NCBI GenBank assembly: GCA_963930775.1
Contig: OZ005699.1
Span: 1,385,501 to 1,449,500, forward strand
Direction of reading: 5' to 3'
From: Cliona cf. orientalis
Lineage: Eukaryota > Porifera > Demospongiae > Clionaida > Clionaidae
Length of the DNA: 64,000 bases
Below, piece after piece: positions 23,673 to 50,681 of the stretch. The translations under genes and the position numbers were made by a program. Numbering within the stretch: position 1 is the stretch's first letter; each line of letters starts with the position of its first letter. The notes below the pieces were generated by a model that saw nothing but the letters and a program-made list of their open reading frames with translations, was not told the DNA's origin and did no database searches.

Positions 23673-25319
23673 GGGCATTGACTAACTTTTTTTATAATAT
23701 TAATTGGTAAGCTACCATCATACTTTTCCCCATATTTCTATTCCATTATAATATACCTTGCTCTTCCCTGGCACCTCTCTGGGTGTAATATTGCAAGACT
23801 GATAGCTTGCAATTGGACAGGGCTAGTAACTATATATGCATCATTAATTTATAATTATTGCCTATTGTTATAATGCACATTGCTGTAATTTAATAACAAT
23901 CTCTGTCATTGTAAACTGGGAGTAGCCACCAGGGGCTTATACTAGTTCCCAACTTAAACTGTATAATTATTATTATACGTAGTTTGATGTTTAAAGCAGC
24001 TTCGTTAAACATTGAATATACATGTATGTGACCTGCTATGAGAAATGGGACCATTATTTTGTGGACAGCGATAGTATTCAATTTTTATGCCCAAATAGCT
24101 TGCTTTCAATAGAATTATGTAGCTGGTTGTGAGTAGGCACAAACAGAGCGGATCAGCTACATATACAGTACATTAATTACTCCATATATGCAACAAGCCA
24201 CATACTACGAACAAAAAACTCTCAAATGGTCCCTTTTCTCATAGCTGGTCACATATTATGTACAGTGTTCTTCATGTTCTTCCCAAGCAATATTCAAAGC
24301 ACGACAGTATAATAATATTATGGCATGCATACTTTGGGTGGAGGCTGTGCTCACATCAAAGCTTTTGGAATATCCCTATTCATACATCAAAGGAAATTCT
24401 GTACTGAAGGGTTGTTGGGCTGACATGCCTAAATTATGTATGCTGGGGTGAACACTGATACAAGTGTGGTATGTCAAGTTATACTTGGGGATTTTTCTTT
24501 ATAAGCAGAAATATTGTAATTGAATCAATTCAACTCCCTGGCATAGCATACTGAAGCCATGCATGCACGATCACATTATTGATTCCATAATAATTGTACT
24601 AGCTACTGGGGTGTATCTAGATCTAGTTGTTTATGCCTGCTATCGTAGTGTTGATAGAGTTTCATCCAATGGTCTGATACTGCATGGTCATGATTCAGGC
24701 CATGATACATAATTATTATACATGGGGGGGGGGGCATTATAATATATTATAATATTAAAATACTATCACAAGTCACCAAATCAAACCACTAGCATTCCTT
24801 TTTGATCAAAAAGTACCCGAGACAATCCAGAGAAATCTATACTATATTATGTCCTAAGGAGCTTGGCATGCTAAATACACCCATTCATTAATTTTATCAT
24901 CCTTCGACCCCAAATTTTTGTCACTAGCTTGGTTGAACAGTATTGACTACCCAGGAGAATACATTATGTCAACACAGCCATACACGGTAGGCGAGATGCT
25001 ATGAATTCAATTGAGACTAATAATTAGGAAAGACTGTTTGTATGAATCTACTATACTTGCTGAGCCGGCCCCCTTAAATAGTATAATATGGAGCGCAAAT
25101 TAAGCAGGCGTATGCGTGCACATGCACACAATCATGCTTTGAATTCTGATCACTATTCTAATAATAGATTATTATAATAATACATAGTACGCACAAAAAT
25201 AGTATCAGTGATTCTACACAGACTGATGTGATTTAATACACAAACATCTTACACGTACATAAGAAGCATAAAAAAAAATAATATTGGCTGTTTATATTAA
25301 AAGAGGAGAGAAATTACTG
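23673..25319. other. Intergenic, AT-rich, one MITE
   Basis: This is the convergent interval between the 3' ends of the intronless gene and the first integrin gene. No coding frame of note. It holds the MITE at 24025-24254 and a G-run at 24724. Confidence 0.5.
24025..24254. mobile_element. Short MITE with GTGACC-GAGAAA-GGGACC ends
   Basis: The left end TATGTGACCTGCTATGAGAA and the right end complementing it (TTCTCATAGCTGGTCACATA) form inverted repeats of about 29 bp. Single ends of the same family occur near 55672-55700 and 59690-59710. Confidence 0.75.
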
Positions 25320-25382
25320 CTACTTTCCATACAGTGGATTTTCGTAATCCTTTGCTGCACTGCGATAGAGTGGATTCTCATT
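25320..25382 (-). other. Alternative last exon 2 of integrin beta A
   Basis: 63 bp after a CAG acceptor, encoding NENPLYRS...DYENPLYGK and a stop. It has the same length and phase as the exon at 25813-25875. It keeps NPLY at both motif positions. Confidence 0.8.
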
Positions 25383-25878
25383 CTGTGCACAATAGACAAC
25401 ATGACAAATCATGTGACAAGTGTATGACAGTCATGTGATAATCACATGATACTGCATGAGAATGGAATGGGAATGGGAAATCAATAGGTGCATGGAGAAT
25501 GGGACATGGAAGTATGCATGGAAAGTGGATTAAAACAAAGATAGTCGGAGGTGCTTGGATTAACGATGTATGAGTTTACGAACAGGGATTGACTATAATC
25601 ATTAGTGAGGTGACTAAAATTACTCATTAATTATACATGTACAGTAGATGCATGGAGTATGAGTTGGGAAAGTATGTTTATAGTTGGTGCATGAATTGAA
25701 GAATGGTTTTCAGTTTTAAAAAATAAATAGATGACTAACTACCCGACAACCCAGCTAAATTGGCATTGTTTGAAAGCAACAGCACCCATGGAACAAAGGA
25801 TGAGTTGACTTTCTATTTGCCATAAGCTGGGTTGTCAATTTCTTCAATAGGAGGTTGGTAGAGAGGATTGAGATTCTG

Positions 25879-25964
<86 letters not shown>

Positions 25965-28709
25965 GGAGGGGAGGGGGGATAGGGGAAGGGTGCGGGGAGA
26001 GAGACAGAATAGATCAGTAAGCAGAGAGATAGCTATATAGCTATATAGATTAGAGTAAGAAAGTAAGCTAGTAGTAGACAAGAAAGAAGGTAGATCATCT
26101 TCATATTCATAAACTCCTTGCCAGTCAAGTTAATAGTTTTTTTTTATATGGGTGTATTGTAACATGGTGGCATGGTCAAATCTGAAACTCATTGTACAAC
26201 ATACATGCATGCACAGTAATCTCAATCTGCGCAAAAGCTTGTATAGTTACTCCCAGAAAAATTGCAGGCATACCTTTGAATATTTGGTTCTTGCCAATTC
26301 TTCTTCAAACCTCTTCACCTCAACTGCATCCTGAAGAGAAAACCAGTAAAAAATTTCTGATAATATGAAAATTTTCAGGAGAAAATGAATGCATAATTTA
26401 TATACATGACTTCACTGACTACACACCTAAAGGGGCAATATTATCCCAATGAAAGTAATAATGGTATTACTGGCAACGTGGGTAATAATGATAATGAATA
26501 GTAGTAATATTATTGGTAATGTAGGTAATATTGGTAATAAAGGTAAAGTAAGTAATATTAAAATGGGGACTATAATTGTTTTGTTACAACGAAAGGCAGA
26601 GTCATTTACTTAATAGGTACCTAGCGATAAGTACACAATACATGCACAAGACTTACATAAATGAGCAACAAGACTTTGAGTAGTAGGAGAGCCAGCAGTC
26701 CAAGGACCAGGAGAGGGATGATGATGGCAATGGCAATGATCCAAGGAGCTGTGCTGACAGCTGGTTCAGGACAAGCTGGAGGGAGAGGAGAGGGGGAGGG
26801 AGGGGGGAGAGAGAGAGAGAGGGAGAGGGAGAGAGAGAGAGGGAGAGAGAGAGAGAGAGGGAGAGGGAGAGAGGGAGAGAGAGAGAGAGGTGGGGTGGGA
26901 GAGAGGGAGGGAGAGAGAGAGAATAAATTAGGAACATACATCCTCTAAATCAAAACGGCTGTTAGTCTAAGAGCTGTTATTCATGCACTGCCATTTATAT
27001 TACTGGTTTTTACTTACATCTCAAGAACTCCACGTGTAGGTCGAGGAAGGGGTTAGCATTAGGAGTCAATGGGTTTGGATTCTCATTGGCAGCAACAAAA
27101 TATCGGTAGGTGCATACTCCCACCGATCCTTCACAGCGCACAGACTCAGAACCTGTAGTGGCACAAAGAATGAATGAAACAATAACTAATTTTTGCTACT
27201 AAATTTTGTGATCTGTACGTGGAAATGGTAACAAATTGACAATTTTTAATATTCCACTGCGATTTTCCCCTTCACTGCCTGGTACTCTTAGTATAATAAT
27301 TATTATAGTTCAGCTGCTATCAATACAATCATGAACAATGGTTAAATATAAATAACTCTATCTATTAATTATATGCGCATGCATGAGCCGTGCAAAATTA
27401 AAGGCAGAGAATTCATGCAAAACAGATTCCACTCCAATCTACACGTATATATATAGTTTGTGCCTACCGTCAATGTCGTAGTCCACCTCGCTCGTGCCGT
27501 TGATAATGACGATGGTTGGACACCTGTTTTCCCTTTCCTCCCTGCTCTCCAGGGCCATCACCTCCTGGCAGAAAGTCTCGGCCGGCGGCAGGATCAGCTG
27601 GTAAGTCCCGCCCGTCTGGATGAACGTTGAATTTCTGGGAATTCCCTCCCTCGCGAGCAGTCCGTCGTTGAAGAACTCTTCCTGTGTGAGGGTCATGGCA
27701 TACGGCTCGATGACGCTGAGAGCACACTGGGCACAGACGCGGTTGATTTCACAGTTTTCCATGCACTCGTTGGAGCCCGAGCACCTCTCGCAGTAGGTAC
27801 CGGAGTAGGGAGGGTCGCACTGACATGTTCCGTCGCATCCACACACACCACGACCATTGCATGTGGCCTGTGTATATACAATCACAAAACAAATTGGTAA
27901 AGATCGTCAAATATAATAATATATGCAGACCGGGCGACCCTTTACCATGTCGAGTCGTGTGTATATACCCCCCTCCAAACACAATCCATGCATTAGAAGA
28001 ATCCAGGGCCAGAGACAGGAATTATTAAACAAAATTTTGGGGGTGACCTAGGCCTTATGCTTAAGCTTATATAATTAATATACTGACCGTGCTATTCCTT
28101 GGGTCGATACAGTTCGTAGCCGGAGTGCACTCGCAGGCCTGCAGGTCTCCGTTGATGTAGGGCTGGCTGGTGGTCGGCTCAACGTTGCACTGGCAGCCGC
28201 TGCACGTGCAGGTGCCCCGCCCGGAGCAGAGCTGTCCGTCCACTCGGCCACACCGGGAGTCGTCGCACTCGCAAGCCGGGCCATAGAACTCTGGCTCACC
28301 CTGTGATTATTTTGTGTACATGTACATGTATAATATTATGAATACATGTATGTATATATGGTGCAATTATATTATGTTAAGTCATAATGCAATACCATAC
28401 TATATAGAACTCTGGCTATGTGATACGTCATAATATATTATGCAACAATGCAGTATTGTAAGATTGTAAGCATGTGTTATGTGGGTGTGCACTCATGAGT
28501 GCGAGTGTGAGAATATGTGTATTTGTGTGTTTCAAGATGGTTTAGAGTGCTGTGCACCTTTGTCTTTACGTACCTGAGCATTTGTTCGGCAAATGCACTC
28601 TCCACACACGCAAGTACCTCTGTCACTTCGAGTACACTGAATGTCCGTTGGACCAAGACTAAATAAAGATAAGAAGATGTCACATGTAAGTTAATCAATC
28701 CTCCCTCCT

Positions 28710-28805
<96 letters not shown>

Positions 28806-31652
28806 TCCCTCCCTCCCTCTCTCTTCTCTCTCTCCCTTCTTCCCTCTCCCTCCTCTCCTGCGTGTACACTCACGGGCATGTTAGATCTGCAGGTCCTCCC
28901 AGTCCAGCAGCATCACACTGACACATTTCTCCAAGGCTGCAGTAAAATAAAACACATGTATACACAACAAGCTATACGATACATGTACATTAAATTATAC
29001 TAGTTTTAATATTCTGAATGCTACACAGTAGATACCAATTAATATGACTTACCGGCCCATGTTGCATTCACAGATTCCACAAGTGAGGTTGCCTTGGCCA
29101 CTGCAGGTGGGACTATTCATCGTCTGGAATAGAATATCAGTTGATGAAGCATGCATAACACATACACACAACAGCTAGTGACATACATGTACTAAGCTAG
29201 TCATTATAATAAACATTATACTCACAGAGTTGTCTTCACATGGACAGCCACAGATGGCAGTTAGCTGCACCATGAATGTGCCAAAGCCTACGACACGGAT
29301 TGGCACACTGCAGAGGAGGGGAGAGGGGGGGGGGGATAAATTGTTAAAGTAAAGTGAGGAAGAGAGAGAGAGAGATCAACCTACTTGATGGGTTGCCCAG
29401 AATTCTCGGGATTACACTCGGTCAAAGAGACACTGACCGTGAAGTTGGCTACCTGTTCAATCTGCACTCCAGTGCAAACTCCATCAGCTGTGATACTGCG
29501 TTGATTGAAAAAAATCCAATGATTCAGCAAGCATCTTACAATATTATACTCATGGTCACTATAGCTAGTCTTGTACCCTAGGCCGTGGGAGGAGGGTGAA
29601 AAAGCGTACAGTCGTTTGCGGCACCCCAGGTTTTTATTGGGGTAGGTAGTTGGCGCATGCGCGTGCAATAGGTACCAGGCCCTTTTTCCTCCTCCTTCCA
29701 GGCCTGGGTACGAGGCTATAGCTATACTTACACTCCAGGACAGACGGTTGGGGTGATGTTGAATGAGACTCCTGGAATGGGCTGGGGATCAAAGAGAATC
29801 CTCTGAGAGATGGTCTGTATGGGGAATGGGGAATGGGGAATGGAATTATTGTAAATCACGAATATTTCGTGTCCAAAATATTTCATGCAATAATTATTCG
29901 CGTTAAATAAAGTTTCAGACAGATGACCTTGTACCGCATTATCGTTAATGCTGCGCATAGATTTTTTCATGTTTAATTTTCGCATAAGCCAGGCTGTCTG
30001 AAAACATTTTAACAACAAAATATTCTCAATTTATGGTAGTCAGTGTAAATGTAATGGAATGTAATTTATGTAAGTGTCAATATTAATTCCAGATCGCTAT
30101 TTCACAGCTTGACTTAGTTTAAAATGTGGGATTATAATTAATCATCACTCGGGAATGAACATTTGCCGGCATCTCGTATATACATACTGTATAGCGGGAA
30201 ACTTTCGAGGGAGAAAATTTTCACGAATTTCGCAATTTTTCAGCCATCCGCGAAAGTTTTCTCCACGAAATTCTAGGCATGCCACACCCATTATGCGACT
30301 AGTTTTAACATTCCGCGAAAGTTTTCTCCGCGAAATGCTCCTTTCCTACCGATCCGCGAAAGTTTTCTCCCTCGAAAATTTCCCGCTATACGGTACATAA
30401 TATTATTTCACACAACTAGTGTGATATTTTTTTTTTACTCACATTGTATAAATCCTCAACTAGTGTGACCACATTGCTGGAGTCTGCAGCCAGGGTGCCA
30501 GAGAAGGCTCCGTTGCTACCGAGCTCGTTCACCAATTCCTGCACGGATACAATGGGAGTTGGTAAAGGTGATATCAGAACAATGGGAAAGGTAAAGGTCG
30601 TCAATATAGTACGCGCCGATATGCGCATACAAAGGGAAGGTAAAGGTCGTCAGTACAGTAAGTACCATAATATCGGGTATATATCACATGTATATAGAGG
30701 GTAATGGTCGTCACAGTTGTCGTATACATGCTTACATCATAGATTGGCTTGGCTCTGGCCTCTGCGGCAAAAATTGGGATGATGTCATTCCTCCGGAGTG
30801 CCTCGGCAATCTGACCAATGGAGGGATAGTCGTAGACGTCCCAGTCGTTGTACTCGTTCCCTGGTGAAGTTACCTTGCAAAGACCATCGTGGGGAAGAAT
30901 GACTCCACCGAGCTATAAGGAGATATAAATTGATCATTAGCGATATGCCGTTAGCTAGAACTGCATGTGAATGGTGTTGACTGCATACTTTTACTAAAAG
31001 ATTTTCGAAAAGATAACTACTTACCCACACACAGATCAGTGCAGTGGATTTTGCTCCTTTTTCTTTGACACGCACGTGTGTATATGAACGCTCCTCTTAA
31101 AAACACTCTTAGACTAGTGGTGTGTATACATTAAATTAAATAATGTTGCTGTAAGCTTTAATGCATCATCACACGTTCCTTTGAAGGCTCAAGATTGTAA
31201 ACGGACAAATTTCTTCTTGCAATGGCCAAAAAAAAGCACAAAGTACATGTACGTACGTGTCAATAGAGTATATATCACAGCTATCTTTGTACTACAGAAT
31301 TCAGTGGAATAAATTTTCGCCAATGCAGTAAAAGTTGCCATATCTTCGATACAATCATTAACGCAAGACAAAAAAATCTGCAGGAAAAATTTCATTTACC
31401 TTTCCATCATTGGCGTAGTGAAATCCTGCATCAGTGATGTAGAGCAGTAGCTTTCGTGATACTTCTCTCCAGCCAATCAGATCAGTACAGACAATGGACT
31501 GCAAAAAGCCATCAAAACCACCCTCAGGCGAATCTTGGTTACCAGAGATTTCCTGCTCTTGAACTCTGTTCTGTAAGTTAAGAGAACACAAAATTAGTGA
31601 CCCCCTCTCTCCCCACACTCATCGCTCTCTCTCTCCCCCTCCCTCTCCCCTC

Positions 31653-31697
<45 letters not shown>

Positions 31698-33438
31698 CCT
31701 CTCCCTCCCACATACACCCCATGGAGCCACCCAAGACGTGCCAACAGTATATAGCTATCTTTAACTTACATTGAATTCGTTTTGATTCGGTGTGAGGCTA
31801 ACAACATGCCTGTAGCTGTACGTTGGCACACAGTTATCGAAATTTGAATTATCAAAGCAGGGGTCATTCTGAACCTCAGGTCGGAGGCTGACGTAGGGGC
31901 CGAGCCTTTTGTCCACAAAGGAGCCAAAACCGATGGTGAAGTTGGTGGAGATGCCCACAATACTGGCAGCTACATGATTGTGTGTAAAGAACAAGTAAAT
32001 ACACTATATTATGTATGTATGTATGCAGCAGGGGCGGATCTAGGATTTTTAGTATGGTGGGGTTGTAGATATAATTGCGCGCGAAATTTTTGCGACCACG
32101 CCCACTTTTAATGAGCTACGCCCACTTTTAATCATCTTCTCGTGCCCCAGAGCGTGACTGTGACCTAGTAAGGCACTGTAGCACTGCAAGTATAGAGCTT
32201 TACCAAGCCTAGCACCACAGCTGACTCTTGTGGTCTACAGTAGATTATTCATAGCTGAAGCCATGTTCAGGGTGTACCACTAACCACCGTGCACCGCCTG
32301 TTGGTTGTGGCCAATTATGTACTACACAGCTTATCTGCTGCTAACCATGTACAGTGGCAACTACGTACTGTTAGCCTCGTGCCCATCCCTATTCCCACCT
32401 TTTCAATGTTGCGCAACATTGAAAAGGTGGGAATAGGGATGGGCACGAGGCTAACTACTGTGCCAAGCTATAGTAAGCCTTGCATATAAGTGGGAGGGGC
32501 TGCTCAAAATCGTTTGGGGGGATTGCAACCCCCTGAACACCCCCCCCCCCCCCCCCAGATCCACCCCTGTGCAGATAGACATTATTTTACAATCATGTGA
32601 CAGGCATACAATGCATGTATGTCGAGTTTTTTTAAGACATTAATTGGGATGTCTCATGGCTTGTCTAGACTTTTTTTTACCAAAGGCTATACTGATCGAT
32701 GTACACATGTAATATCCAGTTCTCCTCTTATTTCTGAGTATAAAGTTTTTCTTTCGTGCAATTCTTCTAAGAATCCGGCATAAAAATATCAATGATGCGT
32801 GATGTTCGCTCGATCTTTGCCCAGTAATTCGGTATTCACGCGATAATGATTTCACCGATGAGAGCAGGCGGTGAAATTGTCGAAATTTCTGGTATTCTAT
32901 TAGTTAATAGACACGCTGTTCAATTAGGAAGCTCTAATTGAAGGGAAACTACATGTAGATACATACATAATGTTGTTGTGAGGATGGAAGCTTCAATTGT
33001 GTATCAAATGTGTACAATCATGTGGCAAGATATGCTATGTACATGTAATCAACAGCACATAGCGAAAGAGCTAAGTAAGGAATCGGGAAGTGCACACTAT
33101 AGAAAATTGAATAATACATCAGCTGGCAGGAATTAAAAAAAAAAAAATTCGGTGAACTAGCTGTCATCATGCACGTACCTAGCTGTGCTCCTAGAGCTTT
33201 GAGGTTGTTCAAATCATCGTTCATGGAGAAAGAGAGATCCATGAGGAGGTAGAGGTCAAGTGGGAAGTTTCTTGCCGGACGGATTGCCAGAGGAAACGTG
33301 ACCGGTGCACCTGCGAGTGTGTGTGTGTGTGCGTGTTGTGTGTGTGAAATGTTTATGAAACGGATAATATTATTACACATAATAATACATGCTTTGTACA
33401 TGTGTATACTTAATAAATGTATAATTGTATTCCTGTTT

Positions 33439-33491
<53 letters not shown>

Positions 33492-35343
33492 ATTACCTGG
33501 CCTCACTCTGACACTAATACTTGATGGTGTGATTTGGTTCAAGCCTCCCCGAGTCAGATCAACCTGAAATAATAAGGATCAGGCAAATTAACTCATTACC
33601 CTAATATGGTAACTGTTACAAAACAAGGTCAGGGAGGAGTAGATCACATGCACAACAAGATCATGGGAGGAGCATGCTACATGTACGTACGTTATTTGCG
33701 CCATCGACTTCGCCCTGAGGGTTCTGTTCAAAACTCGTACCGTCCATTGCAGCTGGACACGTAACATCGGGGTCATTGGTCGGGTAGCAACGGTTAGTGC
33801 CAGTGAAATCCTGCAATTAAAATTATGCATAATGAAGTTTTTATTTTACCAATTTTACTTTATCCACTTTACCTACATACATTACCAATTACATTACTTA
33901 TTAATGCTGTAGCATGGACTCGACTGCTGGTAAATGGCAGCAGGTTAGCTAGTAGGCGCTTTGTAGTAGTACACAGCAGAAATATCTCTGGGAATAAATC
34001 TTAATCTGGGACAGTTTCACGGGGCTTTAAATAAATACAGGACATGGTGGGGGTAACAGACAACAGACAAGACGTACACAAATCATAATGTTTAAGGGCT
34101 GACAATAATTGGTGAATGCTAATTTGTTATGGAATAACGTCTCGATCTACATGTGTTCACGGTGAATAATATTATGATAATCTTTGTAATACCTTAACCT
34201 CATCTCCAAGCTCCCCACTCTTATCAATCGTGACTACAGTGAGTTGAAGAAGGAAGCTAGCCTTGGGATTGTAGCACTATAGTTCATTCTTGGATTTGTG
34301 TCAAACTGGCTAAAATTGGTCACGTGATATAATAGACAGGGGGGATGGGGTGGGATTGGGATAATTATGGCTGGTTGTGTTCCTGGGACAAGGTTCAAGG
34401 GGCCAGGAGCAATGAAACCTCCCAATATCTATATCTGCCACTTCACACACACACACACACAGCGTCACACACCCACCACAAACAAAAAGCACAGACACCA
34501 CAGCAACTTAATTACAGCTCATCATAAAAAAAAACACTTCCGCATTATACAGCGACAAATAGATTGGAAACTGCGACTTAATTAGTGGGCGGATCTATGC
34601 ACTGTGAGGCTGTATATATATTACTCAAGGGGTTTCATGCACCGCAAACTTACCGGGTTTGCGCACCAACTACACAAGTGGGAAGCCTGTACACAGTCCC
34701 TACACACACTCTGCGCGTTGCACAGACGTCTCAGATTCAGATCCACTTCTTGTGAATGTACTGCAAATAAATGTTGACAAACACACACGATATTATAATA
34801 TGTACCGTAGCATTGGGGACGTGCTAGTATTGTATAAACATTTCGCAGCATATTGAAACATACATAGAGCACAAAATTAGGTGTTTTTACAACGCAACTA
34901 GGCCTGAGCGAGAGAAAGTACGCCGCACAGCTACTAAGTAGCAAAATTGTATTCGCTTGCGAGGGATCGAGAGAGAGAGAGGGGGGGGAGGGTCGCTGTA
35001 GTTTCACTATACGCACGGGCTAGCTAGCTAAGGATGGTTGTTGTTGCGGGCGAGTTGGACAAGTGATATACACGTACAAGCAAGCTACAGCCTAGCCATG
35101 CACAAAGTGTACTATGTAAGCTTGTACTGAGCGCTATCATCAGCGCGCGCTATTCTGCTAAGTCGTATTTATCACTAGTCTATGCAGCTATTAAAGGAGC
35201 TGCGGTATAGAGCTGCTTCATACTGTGATAGCTACTCGGGCTTCTTCACACATGCATCCCGAGAACTGAACAACATAGATCAGATCTAACTTACCTCCAC
35301 AAAATAGCGCCGCTAGCGCTAGTATCAGCAATCTGAGCTCCAT
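25320..35343 (-). CDS. Integrin beta subunit, paralogue A
   Basis: Cell-surface adhesion receptor subunit that pairs with an integrin alpha chain. Exons in coding order: 35343-35295 (signal, [17 protein letters not shown]), 34760-34654 (PSI domain, CxxC...CSWC), 33810-33691, 33563-33497, 33310-33179, 31969-31770, 31570-31400, 30912-30736, 30538-30443, 29814-29732, 29495-29385, 29307-29226, 29123-29053, 28936-28874, 28658-28574, 28300-28088, 27867-27468, 27152-27018, 26775-26657 (membrane helix), 26330-26274, then a last exon. The beta-I domain carries the MIDAS motif DLSFSM. Cysteine-rich EGF repeats, including CxCxxC patterns, span 29.3-27.5 kb. The cytoplasmic part has [11 protein letters not shown] in place of the usual HDRREFAKFEKE, then two NPxY motifs. 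Two alternative last exons are present (listed separately). All junctions fit GT-AG and phase. Confidence 0.92.
25813..25875 (-). other. Alternative last exon 1 of integrin beta A
   Basis: 63 bp after a CAG acceptor, encoding NLNPLYQPP...DNPAYGK and a stop. It is closest to the upstream exon at 26330-26274, so it is the default end unless skipped. Either last exon can be used in frame, giving tails that differ between and around the two NPxY motifs. Confidence 0.8.
25881..25961. repeat. (GA)n tract
   Basis: About 80 bp of perfect GA dinucleotides directly upstream of the acceptor side of the alternative last exon 25813-25875. On the sense strand it is a long CT (pyrimidine) tract that could act on acceptor strength. 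Confidence 0.95.
28713..28801. repeat. (CT)n tract in integrin A intron
   Basis: Near-perfect CT dinucleotides for almost 90 bp between exons 28936-28874 and 28658-28574. Confidence 0.95.
29571..29713. mobile_element. Small foldback element
   Basis: The ends TTGTACCCTAGGCC and GGCCTGGGTACGAG, followed inwards by AGGAGG and CCTCCTCCT, form an imperfect inverted pair within an integrin A intron. It includes GCGCATGCGCG. Confidence 0.5.
30185..30395. mobile_element. MITE, TACTGTATAGCGGGAA family, copy 1
   Basis: The terminal inverted repeats read TACTGTATAGCGGGAAACTT at one end and the complement of TACCGTATAGCGGGAAATTT at the other. CGCGAAAGTTTTCTCC is repeated three times inside. A second copy lies at 40027-40192. 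Confidence 0.85.
30590..30713 (+). repeat. Three copies of GGTAAAGGTCGTCA within 124 bp
   Basis: Copies lie at 30590-30603, 30639-30652 and 30700-30713 (GGTAATGGTCGTCA) in one integrin A intron. The motif recurs elsewhere in the window (see findings). Function unknown. Confidence 0.8.
32029..32569. mobile_element. Element with CAGGGGCGGATCT ends
   Basis: The inverted ends CAGGGGCGGATCT and AGATCCACCCCTG are flanked by TGCAG on both sides, a possible 5-bp target duplication. It lies in an integrin A intron and contains the perfect palindrome 32370-32455. No transposase frame. Confidence 0.75.
32370..32455. repeat. 86-bp perfect palindrome with no spacer
   Basis: The left half (from GTTAGCCTCGTGCCCATCCC to AATGTTGC) is followed at once by its exact reverse complement, 43 bp each. 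A transcript would fold into one continuous hairpin with only a minimal turn. Confidence 0.95.
33442..33488. repeat. (GA)n tract beside integrin A exon 33497-33563
   Basis: 47 bp of GA dinucleotides, starting 9 bp past the donor of that exon. Confidence 0.95.
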
Positions 35344-36940
35344 CGTTGAGTGTACTGATAAAGTGGCAATTTTCTGCTCGATTCGAAAGAGACTGGAAAC
35401 TCTCGTCGACAGCTGCACTGTTTTTCTGCCTAACTCTTGCTCAACTGTTGCGATTTCCCGGCCGGCGATTGTATGCAGACTTTGGCTGCGTGTTGGCGGG
35501 ATCTGACTGCTCTTCCTTTCTGTTCTGGCCAAATATGATTATGATGCGCTCTCCGTTTTCTCTCGCTGTCGTGGTCAAACAGAACCAATTATGGGCTAGT
35601 CGAGAATTCTTGAAAGCAAACGTCGCATGATTGCGGTTTGGCACCATAATTGGTTATGCGGAACGGGAGTTTGGACAAACCATCTGAGCCGCGATAGATT
35701 CCGGAACGTACATGTTGAAAATTTCATTCGGGATATGCACGGATTCGATTCCGTTCGATGTTCTCTCGCACAATGTTCGCGCGCGCGTGCAATTCGAAGT
35801 CGCGGCGATAAAAAATATTGCTCTAAATTCTAATATTGCGCGGAAACGGAACGCAATACATTTTTAGCTGCCAATTTTGTAGGTCTGTTCCATTATGCGG
35901 AAATTGAATTTAAGGGACACCATCCCATGGTTCCTATAATTATTAATTTTATGATATAGATCTACCCCTGACATACATACGTTTTTTTTTTTTTTTATTA
36001 TTGCATGGTGAAAATTTTTAATTGTTATCATCAGCACTGCATAATGATAATAATTATATCCCTAGAGCAATTTACTTTTCTGAAACATTGCTTAATATTA
36101 TTTGCCCAGTAAAGGGTATCAAATCGTGAAATTTGGCACAGACACAGGTGAATGTAGAAAATGATCTATAAAATTACTTTAGTTTTCACTTTCAAGTTAT
36201 GCGCATACCCCGGTATGGTAACACATTAAATTTTGATGATTACATGTCATAATGTTGCATAGTATTATTATGGATCTCGTTATGTACAGACATCCTACGA
36301 GAACTTAAAAATTTCAACAAGTGAAAAAAAATCAAAGCATAAAGCGAGATTCGAACCCGCTACATTCTGTTCCACACACAAGAGCCCCAACCACTACACC
36401 ACCGCTAGCTGTCGTTGCTGTTGCCAATCATTATATTTTCCCCCTTTCATAGACAAACCCTAGAGACTAACCCTGCTAACCATTGGCAACCCATCCCCTC
36501 CCACCATACCGCGTATAATAATAATTATTGTAATATTATTATTACCAGTATACATTATATTATGCGCGTGTGATTGCGTCATAATCACGTGCCGATAATC
36601 TATAATTAGGATGTCTGTACATAACGATTTCGATAGTATAACAATTTGCATACATACATAGTGACCCTTTACCATAATACAATGGCGCTGCTAGGGATGT
36701 ACGTGGTCATCATTATTACTAACAACTGTATTGGTCATGTGCAAACAATGATCAAGAACTACAGGCAGACACTCATGAAAATTAATTCATTATGCTACAT
36801 ATAATATATCAAAATAATAATTAAAATTAATGTTAAACTAGGGTGTCAAAGAGTCTTTTGAATAAAATAATCATGCAAAAATTATTAATGCAATAAGCAA
36901 TAAGCATAGATACAGATGGGGGCGGGTGCATGTGCTGTTC
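35344..36940. other. Intergenic between integrin A start and integrin B end
   Basis: Promoter side of integrin A. I see no coding frame of note. A short inverted pair ACCAATTATGG / CCATAATTGGT lies at 35585 and 35643. A tRNA-like segment is at 36335-36407. Confidence 0.5.
36335..36407 (-). other. tRNA-like segment (pseudo-tRNA or SINE head)
   Basis: Reading on the minus strand, GTGGTGTAGTGGTTGGGGC resembles a D-arm/A-box. GCGGGTTCGAATCTCGC forms a good T-arm with a B-box (stem GCGGG/CTCGC). The would-be acceptor strands (CTAGCGG and TTTATGC) do not pair and the anticodon stem is weak, so I do not call a functional tRNA. Confidence 0.45.

Positions 36941-50681
<13,741 letters not shown>

Noticed and set aside
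36335-36407. Functional tRNA gene
   Set aside because: The T-arm is good, but the 7-bp acceptor strands do not pair and the anticodon stem is poor.
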